64,000 nt of DNA from Mesorhizobium onobrychidis (GCF_024707545.1 NZ_CP062229.1:2275501-2339500); one strand, 5' to 3'. Positions 1-8,247 are shown, counted from the stretch's first letter. The notes: generated by a model from the letters alone, not told the origin. Program-made: numbers and translations.

Positions 1-507
1 GCTGGTGCGCTTCACGACCTGCAGGCGCACGAAAAGCTCGCAGACAAGGTGAGCAAGATGCGCTGTCTTCGACCGCCGCCCCATGGCCACGATCCACTCG
101 CGGTGGATCGCGCCGTCTACAAGAGTATCAAGCCACAATAGCCGGGTCAGATGTGGAGCTTCCTCTGTGATGACCCGCAGCCGGCTATGCTCTGCGATAA
201 TCACTCGACAGGGCGACAACGCCACTATGCCGTGGTCCATCGTTTTCAGAAGGAATGCGTGAAGGTCGACAAAATCGCCCGGCACCTGCAATGAGGTGAA
301 TTGCCGCCCGCCGTCTTCGAGCACTTTATAGCGGGCGGCCAGGCCCTCAAGAATCAACGTGCTGTTGGTTGGCCTGGATCCCTCCGAAACCAGGTCCTGT
401 CCGGTCGAAAAATCCTTCTCGAACGACATGGCGCCGGCCAACAAAGCCTTTTCCGCATCGGAGAGGGCATCGTGCTGGCCGAGGTTGAGATATAGGGACT
501 CAAGCAT
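1..507 (-). CDS. Crp/Fnr family transcriptional regulator (C-terminus cut by window edge)
   Basis: The minus strand is open from an ATG at 507 to base 1, giving 169 codons without a stop. The product starts MLESLYLNLGQHDALSD. Residues about 15-115 have the pattern of a cyclic-nucleotide-binding beta-roll (GLAARYKVLEDGGRQFT, then QVPGDFVDLHAF), followed by the long dimer helix. The helix-turn-helix expected in the last 60 or so residues lies outside the window. Family members sense small molecules or redox state and bind DNA as dimers. No cysteine cluster for an Fe-S centre is seen, so a plain Crp-like sensor is more likely than Fnr. The ligand is unknown. Confidence 0.85.
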   Translation of the reverse strand, partial: MLESLYLNLGQHDALSDAEKALLAGAMSFEKDFSTGQDLVSEGSRPTNSTLILEGLAARYKVLEDGGRQFTSLQVPGDFVDLHAFLLKTMDHGIVALSPCRVIIAEHSRLRVITEEAPHLTRLLWLDTLVDGAIHREWIVAMGRRSKTAHLAHLVCELFVRLQVVKRTS

Positions 508-608
508 CCTAGCCTCCAGCAATCGCGCCTGAACGCCGATCGCCGAGAGGTTATTTGGAAGCGCACTGCACGGCTTCGGACTCTAGGCCTTCGGAAGATG
601 GCGCACAC

Positions 609-620
609 TAACAATTGTTA
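609..620. promoter_or_regulatory. 12-bp perfect palindrome between divergent genes
   Basis: TAACAATTGTTA is a perfect palindrome about 100 bp upstream of both the Crp/Fnr gene (start 507) and the small gene starting at 713. It could be a regulator site, but its partner is unknown. Confidence 0.3.
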
Positions 621-712
621 CAATGCACCCCATCATACTGAAATGCCATCGCCGCGGAACAATGGCGATCAACCCGAATTAGAACACGATGATAGCGTCG
701 GGTTTTCCGAAG

Positions 713-949
713 ATGCAGCGCTTCTATTTTGACGTCTACGACTCGGATGGTCCAGAGACGGACACCGAGGGGCAATTGTTAGAGACGCCCGAACGAGCAA
801 GAAGAGAGGCGCTTCGGATATTGCACGACATCGCACACGACGAGATGCCGGATGTCAATCTTGTGACGATCACAGTCAAAATCCGAACCGACGGTGATCG
901 GCAAATTTTCGAGGCGTCACTCACCCTGACATCAGATTGGAGTCGTTAG
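713..949 (+). CDS. DUF6894-like small protein
   Basis: The 78-aa product begins MQRFYFDVYDSDGPETDTEG. It matches the small rhizobial family (DUF6894) whose members start with a short aromatic beta-strand, continue with a D.G...D..G segment, then an alanine/arginine-rich helix and a C-terminal beta hairpin. An in-frame ATG at 689 is possible, but the family normally begins at MQR/MPR, so 713 is preferred. The gene is single and its function is unknown. Assignment is by remembered pattern. Confidence 0.65.
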   Translation: MQRFYFDVYDSDGPETDTEGQLLETPERARREALRILHDIAHDEMPDVNLVTITVKIRTDGDRQIFEASLTLTSDWSR

Positions 950-980
950 ACATACTAACGGTAGTCGGGAGCACGCGCAG

Positions 981-1190
981 CTAAACTCGCGCCTGCCGCG
1001 CCGCCTTCTCAAACGCAATGAAGGCGATATCCGGCGTACAGGTTCCTTCCCTTGCTGCGACGAGAAGGCGAGCGGCCTCCCTGTAGACGTCTGCCTCTTT
1101 GTTCGGCCATTGCCCAGCCAATGCTAGCTCAGCCTCGGTGATCAAGCGTCCATCCACAAAGCGGATCAAGAGCGGTAGAAACTTACCCAT
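981..1190 (-). CDS. DUF982-like small protein
   Basis: The 69-aa product begins MGKFLPLLIRFVDGR. The pattern of a tryptophan-proline turn (GQWPNK), a YREAARLLVAA helix, a short loop and a terminal FEKAARQA helix is that of DUF982 proteins, which occur in many copies in rhizobia. The frame continues upstream to 1418, but that part is basic and unlike the family, so the ATG at 1190 is chosen. No strong ribosome site is seen. Compare the gene at 10946. The function of DUF982 is unknown. Confidence 0.55.
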   Translation of the reverse strand: MGKFLPLLIRFVDGRLITEAELALAGQWPNKEADVYREAARLLVAAREGTCTPDIAFIAFEKAARQARV

Positions 1191-1235
1191 CGTGCGCGAA
1201 CCCCGTTTTGCGAGATCGGCATATGGAGCGAGACA

Positions 1236-1433
1236 ATGGCTGACCATAACAATGCTCGGGAAACCGGCGCTACCAAGTATCCAGCGAAGAGGGTGCTGAT
1301 CCCTCTGACCGATTTTCTCAGGATGCCGCTGGAAACAGAGGCCGCGCAACGGAATTGGGTTGACGAGGCGCCGAGGCCAAGTGAACGACAAGACGCACCA
1401 GTCCGATGGCCAAAACATGACGATTCCCCCTGA
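1236..1433 (+). CDS. Hypothetical 65-aa ORF (doubtful)
   Basis: A polar ORF beginning MADHNNARETGATKYPAKR sits just upstream of and divergent from the DUF982-like gene, with a weak GGAGCGAG ribosome site. No family is recognised. It may be non-coding. Confidence 0.2.
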   Translation: MADHNNARETGATKYPAKRVLIPLTDFLRMPLETEAAQRNWVDEAPRPSERQDAPVRWPKHDDSP

Positions 1434-1529
1434 TGCTCCTAAGCCTCGCGAGTAGCGCGGGTCGCATCCATGCTTTGCAATATTGTTGTGCGCTTCTACT
1501 TTGGCGCGAATGGCGGTGTCCGGTGAAAC

Positions 1530-1551
1530 GCGCGGCCGTTTTAGGCCGCGC
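1530..1551 (-). terminator. Hairpin downstream of the manganese catalase
   Basis: Eight paired bases (GCGCGGCC / GGCCGCGC) enclose a 6-nt loop and are followed on the minus strand by GTTTC. They lie 8 bp past the catalase stop. The T run is short, so termination is plausible rather than certain. Confidence 0.5.
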
Positions 1552-1558
1552 TAAGAAA

Positions 1559-2485
1559 TCAGCGCGAAGCTTTGTAGAGCTTGGCTGCAATTTCCATCAT
1601 TTCTTCGGGTGCATAGTCTGGAGTGAAGGCAGAAGGCACGCCGCTTAATTGGTGTATCTTACCTCCATCAGGCATACCTTCGATGACTTCAAGCTCGCCG
1701 GGCGGGTCACCGGGAAGCGCCGTTTCGCCCTGTCCCCATATTCCGGCAATGTCCTTGTAGTCCTCCGGACTGAATGTATAGAGCCGTCGGTGCGAACCCT
1801 CATCAAGGTATTTCTGGCACTCCGGAATGTTTCCGAGATAGATGTTTGGAGTCGGCAGCATCTTCTCGATTTCAATGCCTGTCAGGTTCTTGATTGCCAG
1901 CGCATAGGCGTGCGCGTGAACCGAACCCCGCACGAGGAGATAGCCGCAAACCTCACGGCCGGTCGGATCAGTTAGGGACTCGTAGACCCGCAGCTTGTGC
2001 AGTCTGGCCCCGCATTCCAGGTGGAAATTATGGAGCAGATCAACGATGACATTTCCCGTCGTCGTGACAAAATCCATGTTCCAGGACGAACCGTTACTGT
2101 TCATCGGCATGGCCCCGCCGGCATTGGAGAAGAATGCCCCAGCCAGGCGAATGTCCTTCATTGCCTCATAAGGTGCGCCTGAGATGTCCCCGCCGTCCTT
2201 CTCATCCGCGCCTTCGAGGTCAGGGCCGTTGTTCAGCATGGTAACGCCGTTACTGACGAGTTCGACGTGACCAAGCTCCTCTGCGGTTATTGCTGCCACC
2301 AGGCCGTAAAAGGGCTTGAGCTTCGACTTGCTACGAAAATTGAAGCTTTGGAAAAGGTAGTTTCCCAGGGTCGACATTTCACCGTATTTGCCCCCGAGCA
2401 ATTCTTGCAGGGCGGCACCCGCGTTGGGATCCACCTGGGTAGGAGCGGGTAGTTCAATCTGTAACTTGTCCACGCGCAAAAACAT
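1559..2485 (-). CDS. Manganese catalase
   Basis: The 308-aa product belongs to the dimanganese (non-haem) catalases, which dismutate hydrogen peroxide in the cytoplasm. Glu36, Glu70 and His73 (in AEELGH) fit the metal ligands of the first half of the four-helix bundle, and a second EC...H set follows near residue 160. Length agrees with the family at 270-310 aa. The start at 2485 (MFLRVDKLQIEL) is chosen because AAAGGAAGC lies just upstream. An in-frame ATG at 2533 lacks such a site and adds residues not typical of the family. It stands alone, consistent with the stress-type accessory genes around it. Confidence 0.93.
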   Translation of the reverse strand: MFLRVDKLQIELPAPTQVDPNAGAALQELLGGKYGEMSTLGNYLFQSFNFRSKSKLKPFYGLVAAITAEELGHVELVSNGVTMLNNGPDLEGADEKDGGDISGAPYEAMKDIRLAGAFFSNAGGAMPMNSNGSSWNMDFVTTTGNVIVDLLHNFHLECGARLHKLRVYESLTDPTGREVCGYLLVRGSVHAHAYALAIKNLTGIEIEKMLPTPNIYLGNIPECQKYLDEGSHRRLYTFSPEDYKDIAGIWGQGETALPGDPPGELEVIEGMPDGGKIHQLSGVPSAFTPDYAPEEMMEIAAKLYKASR

Positions 2486-2826
2486 TTGGAGCTTCCTTTG
2501 ATTAGAGTTCAGTGAAGCCCAACTTCCCCGCATAAGAGTTGTTCCGCAGCCGTCGCGGCGAAAGGTCGATTACAAATTGACGAATTCTGACTAGCAGTTC
2601 TGCAAAGATTCGACGCTAAATTCGGCATCGGCCAGGCCGGCTAGGAGCGTGAAGAAGGGGCCGCACCAAGCTTCTTCGCAAATACGTGTGACGCCGGGAT
2701 ACCTACATCAAATGCAAATGACCGACGGGCATTCAAGGCCCACGGTGGATGAGTCGCTGGCACATCGAACGGGCGCCGGTGCTTGAGAGTGAACATCGTA
2801 CTCCCGCCCTTAAAAGGAGTTCCGCG
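2486..2826. other. Intergenic region, divergent promoters
   Basis: 341 bp separate the divergent catalase gene and the small gene at 2827. Both genes must start here. I see no clear promoter, repeat or RNA. Open frames inside are short and lack coding character. Confidence 0.5.
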
Positions 2827-3018
2827 ATGGACAAACGCGAGGAATGCGCCGCCGTTTCTGCTCATGACTATTCGGTCATCAAGGGTGCCTTCAAGGCTAT
2901 GGTGGCTGAAGGGCTGCCTGAACATGTGTGGGCCGAAGTTGCCGAGAGAATGGTTGGCGATTTGACCAGGTCGATCGACATTGATCCCGAGCTAGTCATG
3001 AGGATAATTCGCAGATGA
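2827..3018 (+). CDS. Hypothetical 63-aa protein
   Basis: The product begins MDKREECAAVSAHDYSVIKG and is predicted to be helical. AAAAGGAGT at 2814-2822 is a strong ribosome site spaced for the ATG at 2827, so that start is preferred to 2749. The stop overlaps the ATG of the next gene (ATGA), so the two are probably translated together. No family is recognised. Confidence 0.65.
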   Translation: MDKREECAAVSAHDYSVIKGAFKAMVAEGLPEHVWAEVAERMVGDLTRSIDIDPELVMRIIRR

Positions 3019-3194
3019 CTCAACGGCGCGTCGACAAGGAGAAGTTTGAGCGGGCCGACCGCGAGGCGAAGCTCGCGCTCGAGACAGAGCGGCGTCATCG
3101 TGAAGCGAAAACCGCGCGTCTTCGTGAGCAGCGGCTCGCTGCCGAGGCGAATGCCAACCCAGAGCGAAGCTACTCGCCGAAGCTCTCATCGTAG
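3015..3194 (+). CDS. Hypothetical 59-aa highly charged protein
   Basis: The product starts MTQRRVDKEKFERADREAKL and is almost entirely a charged helix rich in Arg, Glu, Lys and Ala, possibly a short coiled coil. The ATG overlaps the previous stop by four bases, which is the best evidence that it is real. Its end runs 9 bp into the remnant of a kinase gene on the other strand. Function unknown. Confidence 0.6.
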   Translation: MTQRRVDKEKFERADREAKLALETERRHREAKTARLREQRLAAEANANPERSYSPKLSS

Positions 3195-3329
3195 GCAAAT
3201 CAAATCCGAAACAGCAATCGCGATTGGCACCTGGTCGAGGAATTTTTTGAACTGATCGCTTTCCAGCGCGGTGGCAAGGTCGGGTGTATCGAGCAACTGA
3301 TCAACGGCCTTCTCTGAATCCGATGTCAT
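3186..3329 (-). pseudogene. N-terminal remnant of a PAS-domain sensor histidine kinase
   Basis: A minus-strand ORF of 47 codons reads MTSDSEKAVDQLL, continues through FKKFLDQVPIAIAVSDL, and stops five codons later. The middle is the opening helix and first strand of a PAS domain as found in HWE-type kinases of rhizobia, so about 43 residues of a several-hundred-residue kinase are left. Similarity ends near base 3197. The intact HWE kinase at 3415 lies 85 bp upstream in the same direction, so this was probably the third gene of the KaiC/HWE operon, cut by a deletion or rearrangement. Confidence 0.6.
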
Positions 3330-3414
3330 CTCGGGGCCTGTTCTTTTCCCTGAAGAGCACAGTACCAGTCATGGGCTCAACCGGCCATCGCCAAATTTGA
3401 AGCCGCGGTGAGGT

Positions 3415-4455
3415 TCACGAGTAGGAAGGCACGAGCCTTGTCTCGCGCAGCGGTAGGACCAAGGTGAATCGCAGGCCATCTTGTTGATAGTCGAGTTCAA
3501 CCTTGGCATCACATTGCACGGGGACCACCTTTTCTAGAAGCGCGGTGCCAAAACCCCGCCGCTTCGGCGTCTGAACCGGGGGTCCGTTGCGCTCCTGCCA
3601 GGCGAGGCTGAGCGTCTGCCCAGCACCAGAACTGCCGACTGACCAACAGACGGCAAGCTGACCTTCAGGCCGAGACAACGCCCCGAATTTCGCCGAATTG
3701 GAGGCAAGCTCATGGAGGGCCATGCCGACCGGTACGGCAATGTCGGCAATGAGCGCGACGTTCGGTCCTTCAAGCCGTATACGTGGGCTGTCGTCTGTCT
3801 CGTAATGTCGGAGTTCCCCCTCAAGAAGTTTGTTCAAAGAGGCGGTCTGCCAGTAGTCGTCCGTCAAAATCGAATGCGTTTCGGCCAGTGAGACGATCCT
3901 GGCCGAGAAATTACGCACGAACTCCTCAACGCTATCGGTTGACATGGCCGTTGCGCCCATCATGGCCCTAACATTGGCCAGCGTGTTCTTAACGCGATGA
4001 TGCAGTTCCCGGATCAGCAGGTTCTGCCGCTTGGTCACTTCCTGCTTCTGTTCGATATAGGACTTGACCTCGATCTGGCGGGCGCGGGCGCGCAGAGCAG
4101 ATCGCACAGAGTTGGCGAAACTCGAGGCCAGAAACGGCCGTTCAAGCACGATCAGATGACGATCGAGAAACGCAAGACGCTTGTCGAACTCGGTGCCACG
4201 CATTGTCAGAAGCACGATTGGAAAATCTGACCACGCCGGCTGATTCTCGAGCCAAGCTGCAAACAGACTGCGATCGGCGCTGATCAGTGCCTCCTCGGCA
4301 ACGACAAGGCAATGTGCGCGGTCCAGAAGCGGCATTGCTTCGTCGAGACTCGAGCAGATGCATGAACTGATCCGACTGGCAGCGAGGATCGAACTTGCAA
4401 TCTTGCCATCACGCCCTATCGGCGCAAGCACAAGAACTTCCGGGTCCAGTGTCAT
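3415..4455 (-). CDS. HWE-family sensor histidine kinase with N-terminal receiver-like domain
   Basis: 346 aa. Residues 1-125 resemble a receiver fold without an obvious phospho-acceptor set. The H-box ELHHRVKNTLANV (about 150-162) supplies the phosphorylated His. The N-box HELASNSAKFGALS and the WQERNGP motif late in the ATPase domain identify the HWE class, common in rhizobia and often working with general-stress or light signalling. No membrane segment is present, so the protein is cytoplasmic. Its ATG shares one base with the stop of the KaiC-like gene (TGATG), so the two form one operon. The natural partner is unknown; a KaiC-to-kinase output is inferred from the coupling. Confidence 0.88.
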   Translation of the reverse strand: MTLDPEVLVLAPIGRDGKIASSILAASRISSCICSSLDEAMPLLDRAHCLVVAEEALISADRSLFAAWLENQPAWSDFPIVLLTMRGTEFDKRLAFLDRHLIVLERPFLASSFANSVRSALRARARQIEVKSYIEQKQEVTKRQNLLIRELHHRVKNTLANVRAMMGATAMSTDSVEEFVRNFSARIVSLAETHSILTDDYWQTASLNKLLEGELRHYETDDSPRIRLEGPNVALIADIAVPVGMALHELASNSAKFGALSRPEGQLAVCWSVGSSGAGQTLSLAWQERNGPPVQTPKRRGFGTALLEKVVPVQCDAKVELDYQQDGLRFTLVLPLRETRLVPSYS

Positions 4456-5942
4456 CAGGACGGCTCATCTTCGAGAAGGTCGGCCTTCTTGCCCTCGAAT
4501 GAAGGCACGCCCGTAAGGATGCCTCGGAAATCCTCCAGTGGCTCACCCACAGCCAATCCAGCGGCGGTGATTTTGAACTCACGAATGGTGTCTTCGTGCG
4601 GGCCTACGCGCCTTTTTACGACCGAAATAGCGCGCCTCAAGCGACCGCCACTCTCAAAGAAGCGCAAAAGCATGACGGAATCGCAGAGATACGTCATTTC
4701 CACAGGAGCTGCCACTTGGCCAATCAATCCATGATTGGCCAAAACCAGAATTGTAACCACTCCCTTGTGATTGAGATAGGTAAGGATCTCGTGCATTTGA
4801 AGCACGAGATGCTGCTCTCCAGACATGGTGTTAAGGTAGCCGGTGAGGCTGTCGACGACAACGATCCTTGCATTGGACCGTTCGACGGCGGACTGAATGC
4901 GCGCCGACAGCTCACCAGGCGAAAGCTCCGCCGGGTCGATCTGTTCCAGCAACAATCTGCCCTCTTCGGCAAACGCCTCCAGATTCATGCCGAGGCCTGA
5001 AGCGCGCGCCATGAAGATTCGTTTTGTCTCGTCGAACAAGAGCACCAGGACGCTCTCGCCTCGGAGGAGCGCAGCATGACAATAAGCGCTGGCAATGGTT
5101 GATTTTCCCACCCCGGAGGGACCCATAAGCAGGGTGCTGGTGCCGCGCTCCAAGCCTCCGCCAGCCAAGTTGTCAATTGAAGTTTCGCTTGAGGCAGGCG
5201 GGCCATACTCGACCATCTCATGCTCGGAAGCGACAAGCCTGGGAAACACGGTCAGGCCGCCCGGCCGAATGACGAAATCGTGGTAGCCACCGCGGATTTG
5301 TACCCCACGCATCTTGATGACGCGCAGCCGCCGTCGCTCTCCGCCGTACACCGGCGACAGCTGTTCCAACCTAATGACGCCGTGACTGATCGAGTGCAAA
5401 TTTAGATCGTCATGTTCTGCGGTCAGGTCATCGAGCAATAGGACAGTTGCGTTGCTGAGCAGGAAAAAGCTCTTAAGTGCCAGTACTTGCCGCCGATAGC
5501 GCAACGAGCCTTGTGACAAGAGACGGATTTCGGATAGCGAATCGAACACGACTCGGTCTGGCTTGAGGCGCTCGATTTCAGCCAGCGCTGATTGCACGGT
5601 CTCACCAAGCTCGAGATCGGAAGAATGGACCAATGTCTGGAGCTGGGATGGATCGAGGCTAAGCTCTGGAGGGACAAGCTCTAGGATCTCTATGCCGTCG
5701 AGGCTCAAGCCATGTCGGCTCGCGACCGAAAGCAGCTCGCGCTTACTTTCGGATAGTGTGATGTAGAGGCATCTCTCCTTGTTCTGCGCGCCATTGAGCA
5801 GAAACTGCAGCCCGAGTGTGGTCTTTCCCGAGCCGGGTCTGCCTTCGACGAGATGAGATCGGAACTTGGCGTACCCACCTCGAAGGACATGATCGAGGCC
5901 TTCAACTCCTGTGACTATCGGTGAAGCGTCGTCAGTTTCCAC
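4455..5942 (-). CDS. KaiC-like double-domain ATPase
   Basis: 495 aa with two RecA/KaiC domains in tandem. The first Walker A is GRPGSGKT at 34-41, with Walker B around VVFDSLSEI near 134. The second Walker A is GPSGVGKS at 274-281, with VVVDSLTGY later. Length fits cyanobacterial KaiC (about 519 aa). In non-cyanobacteria, KaiC-like proteins are tied to stress tolerance or timing and are often coded with histidine kinases, as here. No kaiA or kaiB is seen in the window, so a true circadian oscillator is not supported. The start at 5942 is the first ATG of the frame. Confidence 0.88.
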   Translation of the reverse strand: METDDASPIVTGVEGLDHVLRGGYAKFRSHLVEGRPGSGKTTLGLQFLLNGAQNKERCLYITLSESKRELLSVASRHGLSLDGIEILELVPPELSLDPSQLQTLVHSSDLELGETVQSALAEIERLKPDRVVFDSLSEIRLLSQGSLRYRRQVLALKSFFLLSNATVLLLDDLTAEHDDLNLHSISHGVIRLEQLSPVYGGERRRLRVIKMRGVQIRGGYHDFVIRPGGLTVFPRLVASEHEMVEYGPPASSETSIDNLAGGGLERGTSTLLMGPSGVGKSTIASAYCHAALLRGESVLVLLFDETKRIFMARASGLGMNLEAFAEEGRLLLEQIDPAELSPGELSARIQSAVERSNARIVVVDSLTGYLNTMSGEQHLVLQMHEILTYLNHKGVVTILVLANHGLIGQVAAPVEMTYLCDSVMLLRFFESGGRLRRAISVVKRRVGPHEDTIREFKITAAGLAVGEPLEDFRGILTGVPSFEGKKADLLEDEPS

Positions 5943-6265
5943 GTTGGCCCCTTCGCATTGGTGAACACCCTAACGGCCAGCATTTTCAATAGTTCCGTAC
6001 GCCCGATATGCCGTTCTCACGCCCGTATATGGTCGGACGGACTATTGCGGCGGACGAAGTCGCAGTTCGCCTCCACGCGGCCCAGCCGCTCGTAGCGGCA
6101 CCAAAGATGTTCAACACGTGACGCGGCAGCCGTACGGAGCCGCATTGCGATCCTGGCTACCGGAATCCGGCCGCCGACAGAGTGTACGATTCGCTGAGCG
6201 GCCCGCTCGCCTTGAACGGCTACTTTTCATACTTCAAAATCAAGAGCGGACTGTCCGTTGGCGGC
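5943..6265. other. Intergenic region between the KaiC-like gene and repeat copy 1
   Basis: 323 bp with no convincing gene. It must hold the promoter of the KaiC/HWE operon, but I cannot point to a clear -35/-10. Short frames running into the repeat have no coding character. Confidence 0.4.
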
Positions 6266-7121
6266 CCCGCTTCTGCCTTGATCTCTCGTTTCTCGAGTGG
6301 CCAATCAAGGCCGAGGAGAAACACGATGGGTTACTCTCGATTTGATCCCGCCACACACGGTCGCGCACCATGGAATACCGGAAAGACGGTAGGGACGAAG
6401 CGGCCACTCACCCAGAAACAGATATGGGCGATTCGCTTCTTTCTTGATCGCGAAGGACGGCTTCGCGACCGAGCGCTGTTCGACTTGGCGATCGACAGCA
6501 AACTGCGCGGATGCGATCTGGTGAAGATCAAGATTGGTGATCTGGTCGCTGGCCCGGAAATCCGCACGCGTGCGATCGTCGTGCAGCAAAAAGACAGGCC
6601 GACCGGTGCAGTTCGAACCTACAAGTGACGTACGCGCAAGCTTGCTCGCTTGGCTCGAACGCCGGGGCGGCACGATCAACGACCATGCGTTCCCGAGCCG
6701 GGTTGATCAGGCACACCACATGAGCACAAGACAGTATGCTCGCCTTGTCGATGAATGGGTCAGCGCGATTGGACTGCGGCGCCAGGAATATGGAACGCAT
6801 TCGCTGCGACGCACGAAGGCCTCGATGATTTACAAAGCCACCGGCAACCTGCGCGCTGTGCAGATCCTGCTTGGACACACTAAGATCGAGAACACTGTCC
6901 GTTATCTTGGCGTCGATATCGAGGACGCGCTTGTGCTTGCCGAGCGGACTGAGATCTGACGTTGGGGGCGGTCGTTCGGCAGTGCTGAATGACCGCTTCC
7001 AGCCGGAGCAGTTCTACCCTCGATCCGACTTTGGTGGAAAGCGGAATGGCAGCTATTGATCAACACTGAAAACGATCCGGACATTCAGACCGCGCGACAC
7101 CCCGAACGGGCCAGCCCATCA
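6266..7121 (+). repeat. Recombinase-bearing repeat, copy 1 (inverted partner at 13804-14658)
   Basis: 856 bp that match the reverse complement of 13804-14658 from CCCGCTTCTGCC to CAGCCCATCA. By eye I count at least six base differences and one extra A in this copy, so identity is about 99%. Flanking bases on both sides differ between copies and no target-site duplication is visible. The repeat carries one tyrosine recombinase gene plus about 160 bp of non-coding DNA after it. Its right end interrupts a phage terminase gene. Confidence 0.92.
6326..6959 (+). pseudogene. Tyrosine recombinase/integrase, frameshifted copy
   Basis: This is the same gene as the intact copy at 13966-14598, but the A run at 6588-6592 has five As instead of four. 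Translation from the ATG at 6326 (GAGGAGAAAC ribosome site) leaves frame after about 88 residues and stops at 6628. The rest (HSLRRTKAS, LLGHTKIENTVRYLGV) is only readable in another frame. The catalytic His, Arg, His and Tyr therefore lie beyond the shift. Programmed slippage at AAAAA is possible but less likely than decay. Confidence 0.88.
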
Positions 7122-7399
7122 TCCATCCTGTCGCCGGACGTAGCTCTGCCCCCGAAGATTCTTCTTCCCTCGCCGGTGAACTCCCATGGCTTGGGTCCGA
7201 TATGGTGCGTCGTTGCCACCCGACTGCGTGACACGGGCGAGAGGCCGAGCTCGCTCATGAACTTGTGCAGCTCGACATTCTTGTTGGAGATGGCAAGCCA
7301 GGGTGAGGGCTGCACGTAGCCGGCCGGCGTCCTGAGCAGGGCAGGGGTATCCTTCAGCTTCTTCTCGGCCTCCACCCAGCGGCCATAGGCTTGAATGCT
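7085..7399 (-). pseudogene. Phage P27-type terminase small subunit, truncated at both ends
   Basis: The minus-strand frame after a stop at 7400-7402 reads SIQAYGRWVEAEKKL, then TPAGYVQPSPWLAI and FMSELGLSPVSRSRV. This is the conserved C-terminal half of P27-family phage terminase small subunits, which recognise phage DNA for packaging. The N-terminal half is missing upstream, and the last ten codons (to 7085) are supplied by repeat copy 1. No other phage structural gene is nearby, so it is an isolated prophage relic joined to the repeat. Confidence 0.7.
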
Positions 7400-7417
7400 T
7401 TAGCCGGAGGGGGTGGT

Positions 7418-7627
7418 ATGCCGATCGATCGAAAAGCTAAAGAATTTGGCGTCTTCAGTGCATCTTAAGTAGCTACGCTGGGCCGTGTGTTCGACCGGCT
7501 CAAGAGGGAGGGCGACTCCGAACATCTACGTGAGGCTCTCGCGTCCCGAATCCTGGCAAATTATACGTCCGGTATCACTGACGAGGACGAGCTTGTCTCA
7601 GCGTCGAAACTGCCGTTGGGTCGGTGA
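7418..7627 (+). pseudogene. Small ORF with an in-frame stop codon
   Basis: A strong GGAGGGGG ribosome site precedes the ATG at 7418. The frame reads MPIDRKAKEFGVFSAS, meets TAA at 7466-7468, then continues in the same frame through VATLGRVFDRLKREGDSEHL and DEDELVSASKLPLGR to TGA at 7625-7627. Codon use after the stop still looks coding. The simplest reading is a 69-codon gene inactivated by a nonsense change. No family is recognised. Confidence 0.5.
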
Positions 7628-7727
7628 GCTAGGGCGTAACTCATAAATCGATGATTCCGACCCGTTGCGGACGTTGCCAACCCTCGTTCAAATAGTCCGC
7701 TCTATAATCGATCAAATCCGTTGGTGA

Positions 7728-7964
7728 CTAGTTGTCCAGTCTCCGTTTGGCCAATTCTACTTGATAGACACTTCGTGGGTGTCTTCTGCGTCGCCAGATA
7801 TTAAGAGATATAATCGCCGTGATATACCCAAATATTGCAAGCAAGCCCCACAGACCACCAAGATTGCTCATAAAGGCAGCTACAAGAAGCACAGATGCAA
7901 CCACGGCCACGGTGTAATATAGGACCGATGCCCAGACATATTTTTCCATTTGAGAGCTACTCAT
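7728..7964 (-). CDS. Small two-span membrane protein
   Basis: 78 aa beginning MSSSQMEKYVWASVLYYT. Two hydrophobic helices (about 10-32 and 36-55) are followed by a basic tail WRRRRHPRS, which suggests the C-terminus stays in the cytoplasm. CAGGAGTG lies 5 bp upstream of the ATG. No family is recognised. Base composition is lower in GC than most neighbours, hinting at separate origin. Confidence 0.6.
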   Translation of the reverse strand: MSSSQMEKYVWASVLYYTVAVVASVLLVAAFMSNLGGLWGLLAIFGYITAIISLNIWRRRRHPRSVYQVELAKRRLDN

Positions 7965-8061
7965 TGATCACTCCTGGCTCGAAAGTGCGATTCATAACTC
8001 ACCGAGCCTGAGCGATTCGTTTCGAGAATGTGCTCATAGAGCGAGGTCCGCTTTCCACCCA

Positions 8062-8247
8062 TTGCGGACACTTAGTTCAACCTGTCTAACAGCCAATGAA
8101 TTGATCGCGGCCGGCTGGCCCGAGCGTATCAAGCCGGCGGCTCAAGAGGCGCTCAGTCTCATGCTTAAGCGAGCCCGTTCACCGAAGATCAAGAGGAATC
8201 GACAACCTTGGTCAAAATTTTACATTAGAAACTTGGAACATAAGTGA
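8062..8247 (+). CDS. Hypothetical 61-aa ORF (doubtful, perhaps a gene fragment)
   Basis: The frame can open at TTG 8062. The middle, TANELIAAGWPERIKPAAQE, looks like coding sequence, but the last 15 or so residues do not. No ribosome site is seen. It may be the tail of a decayed gene. The rest of 7965-8269 holds nothing I can support. Confidence 0.2.
   Translation: MRTLSSTCLTANELIAAGWPERIKPAAQEALSLMLKRARSPKIKRNRQPWSKFYIRNLEHK

Noticed and set aside
4455..5942. A true circadian KaiABC clock
   Set aside because: Only a KaiC-like gene is present. Without kaiA or kaiB in the window there is no support for an oscillator.
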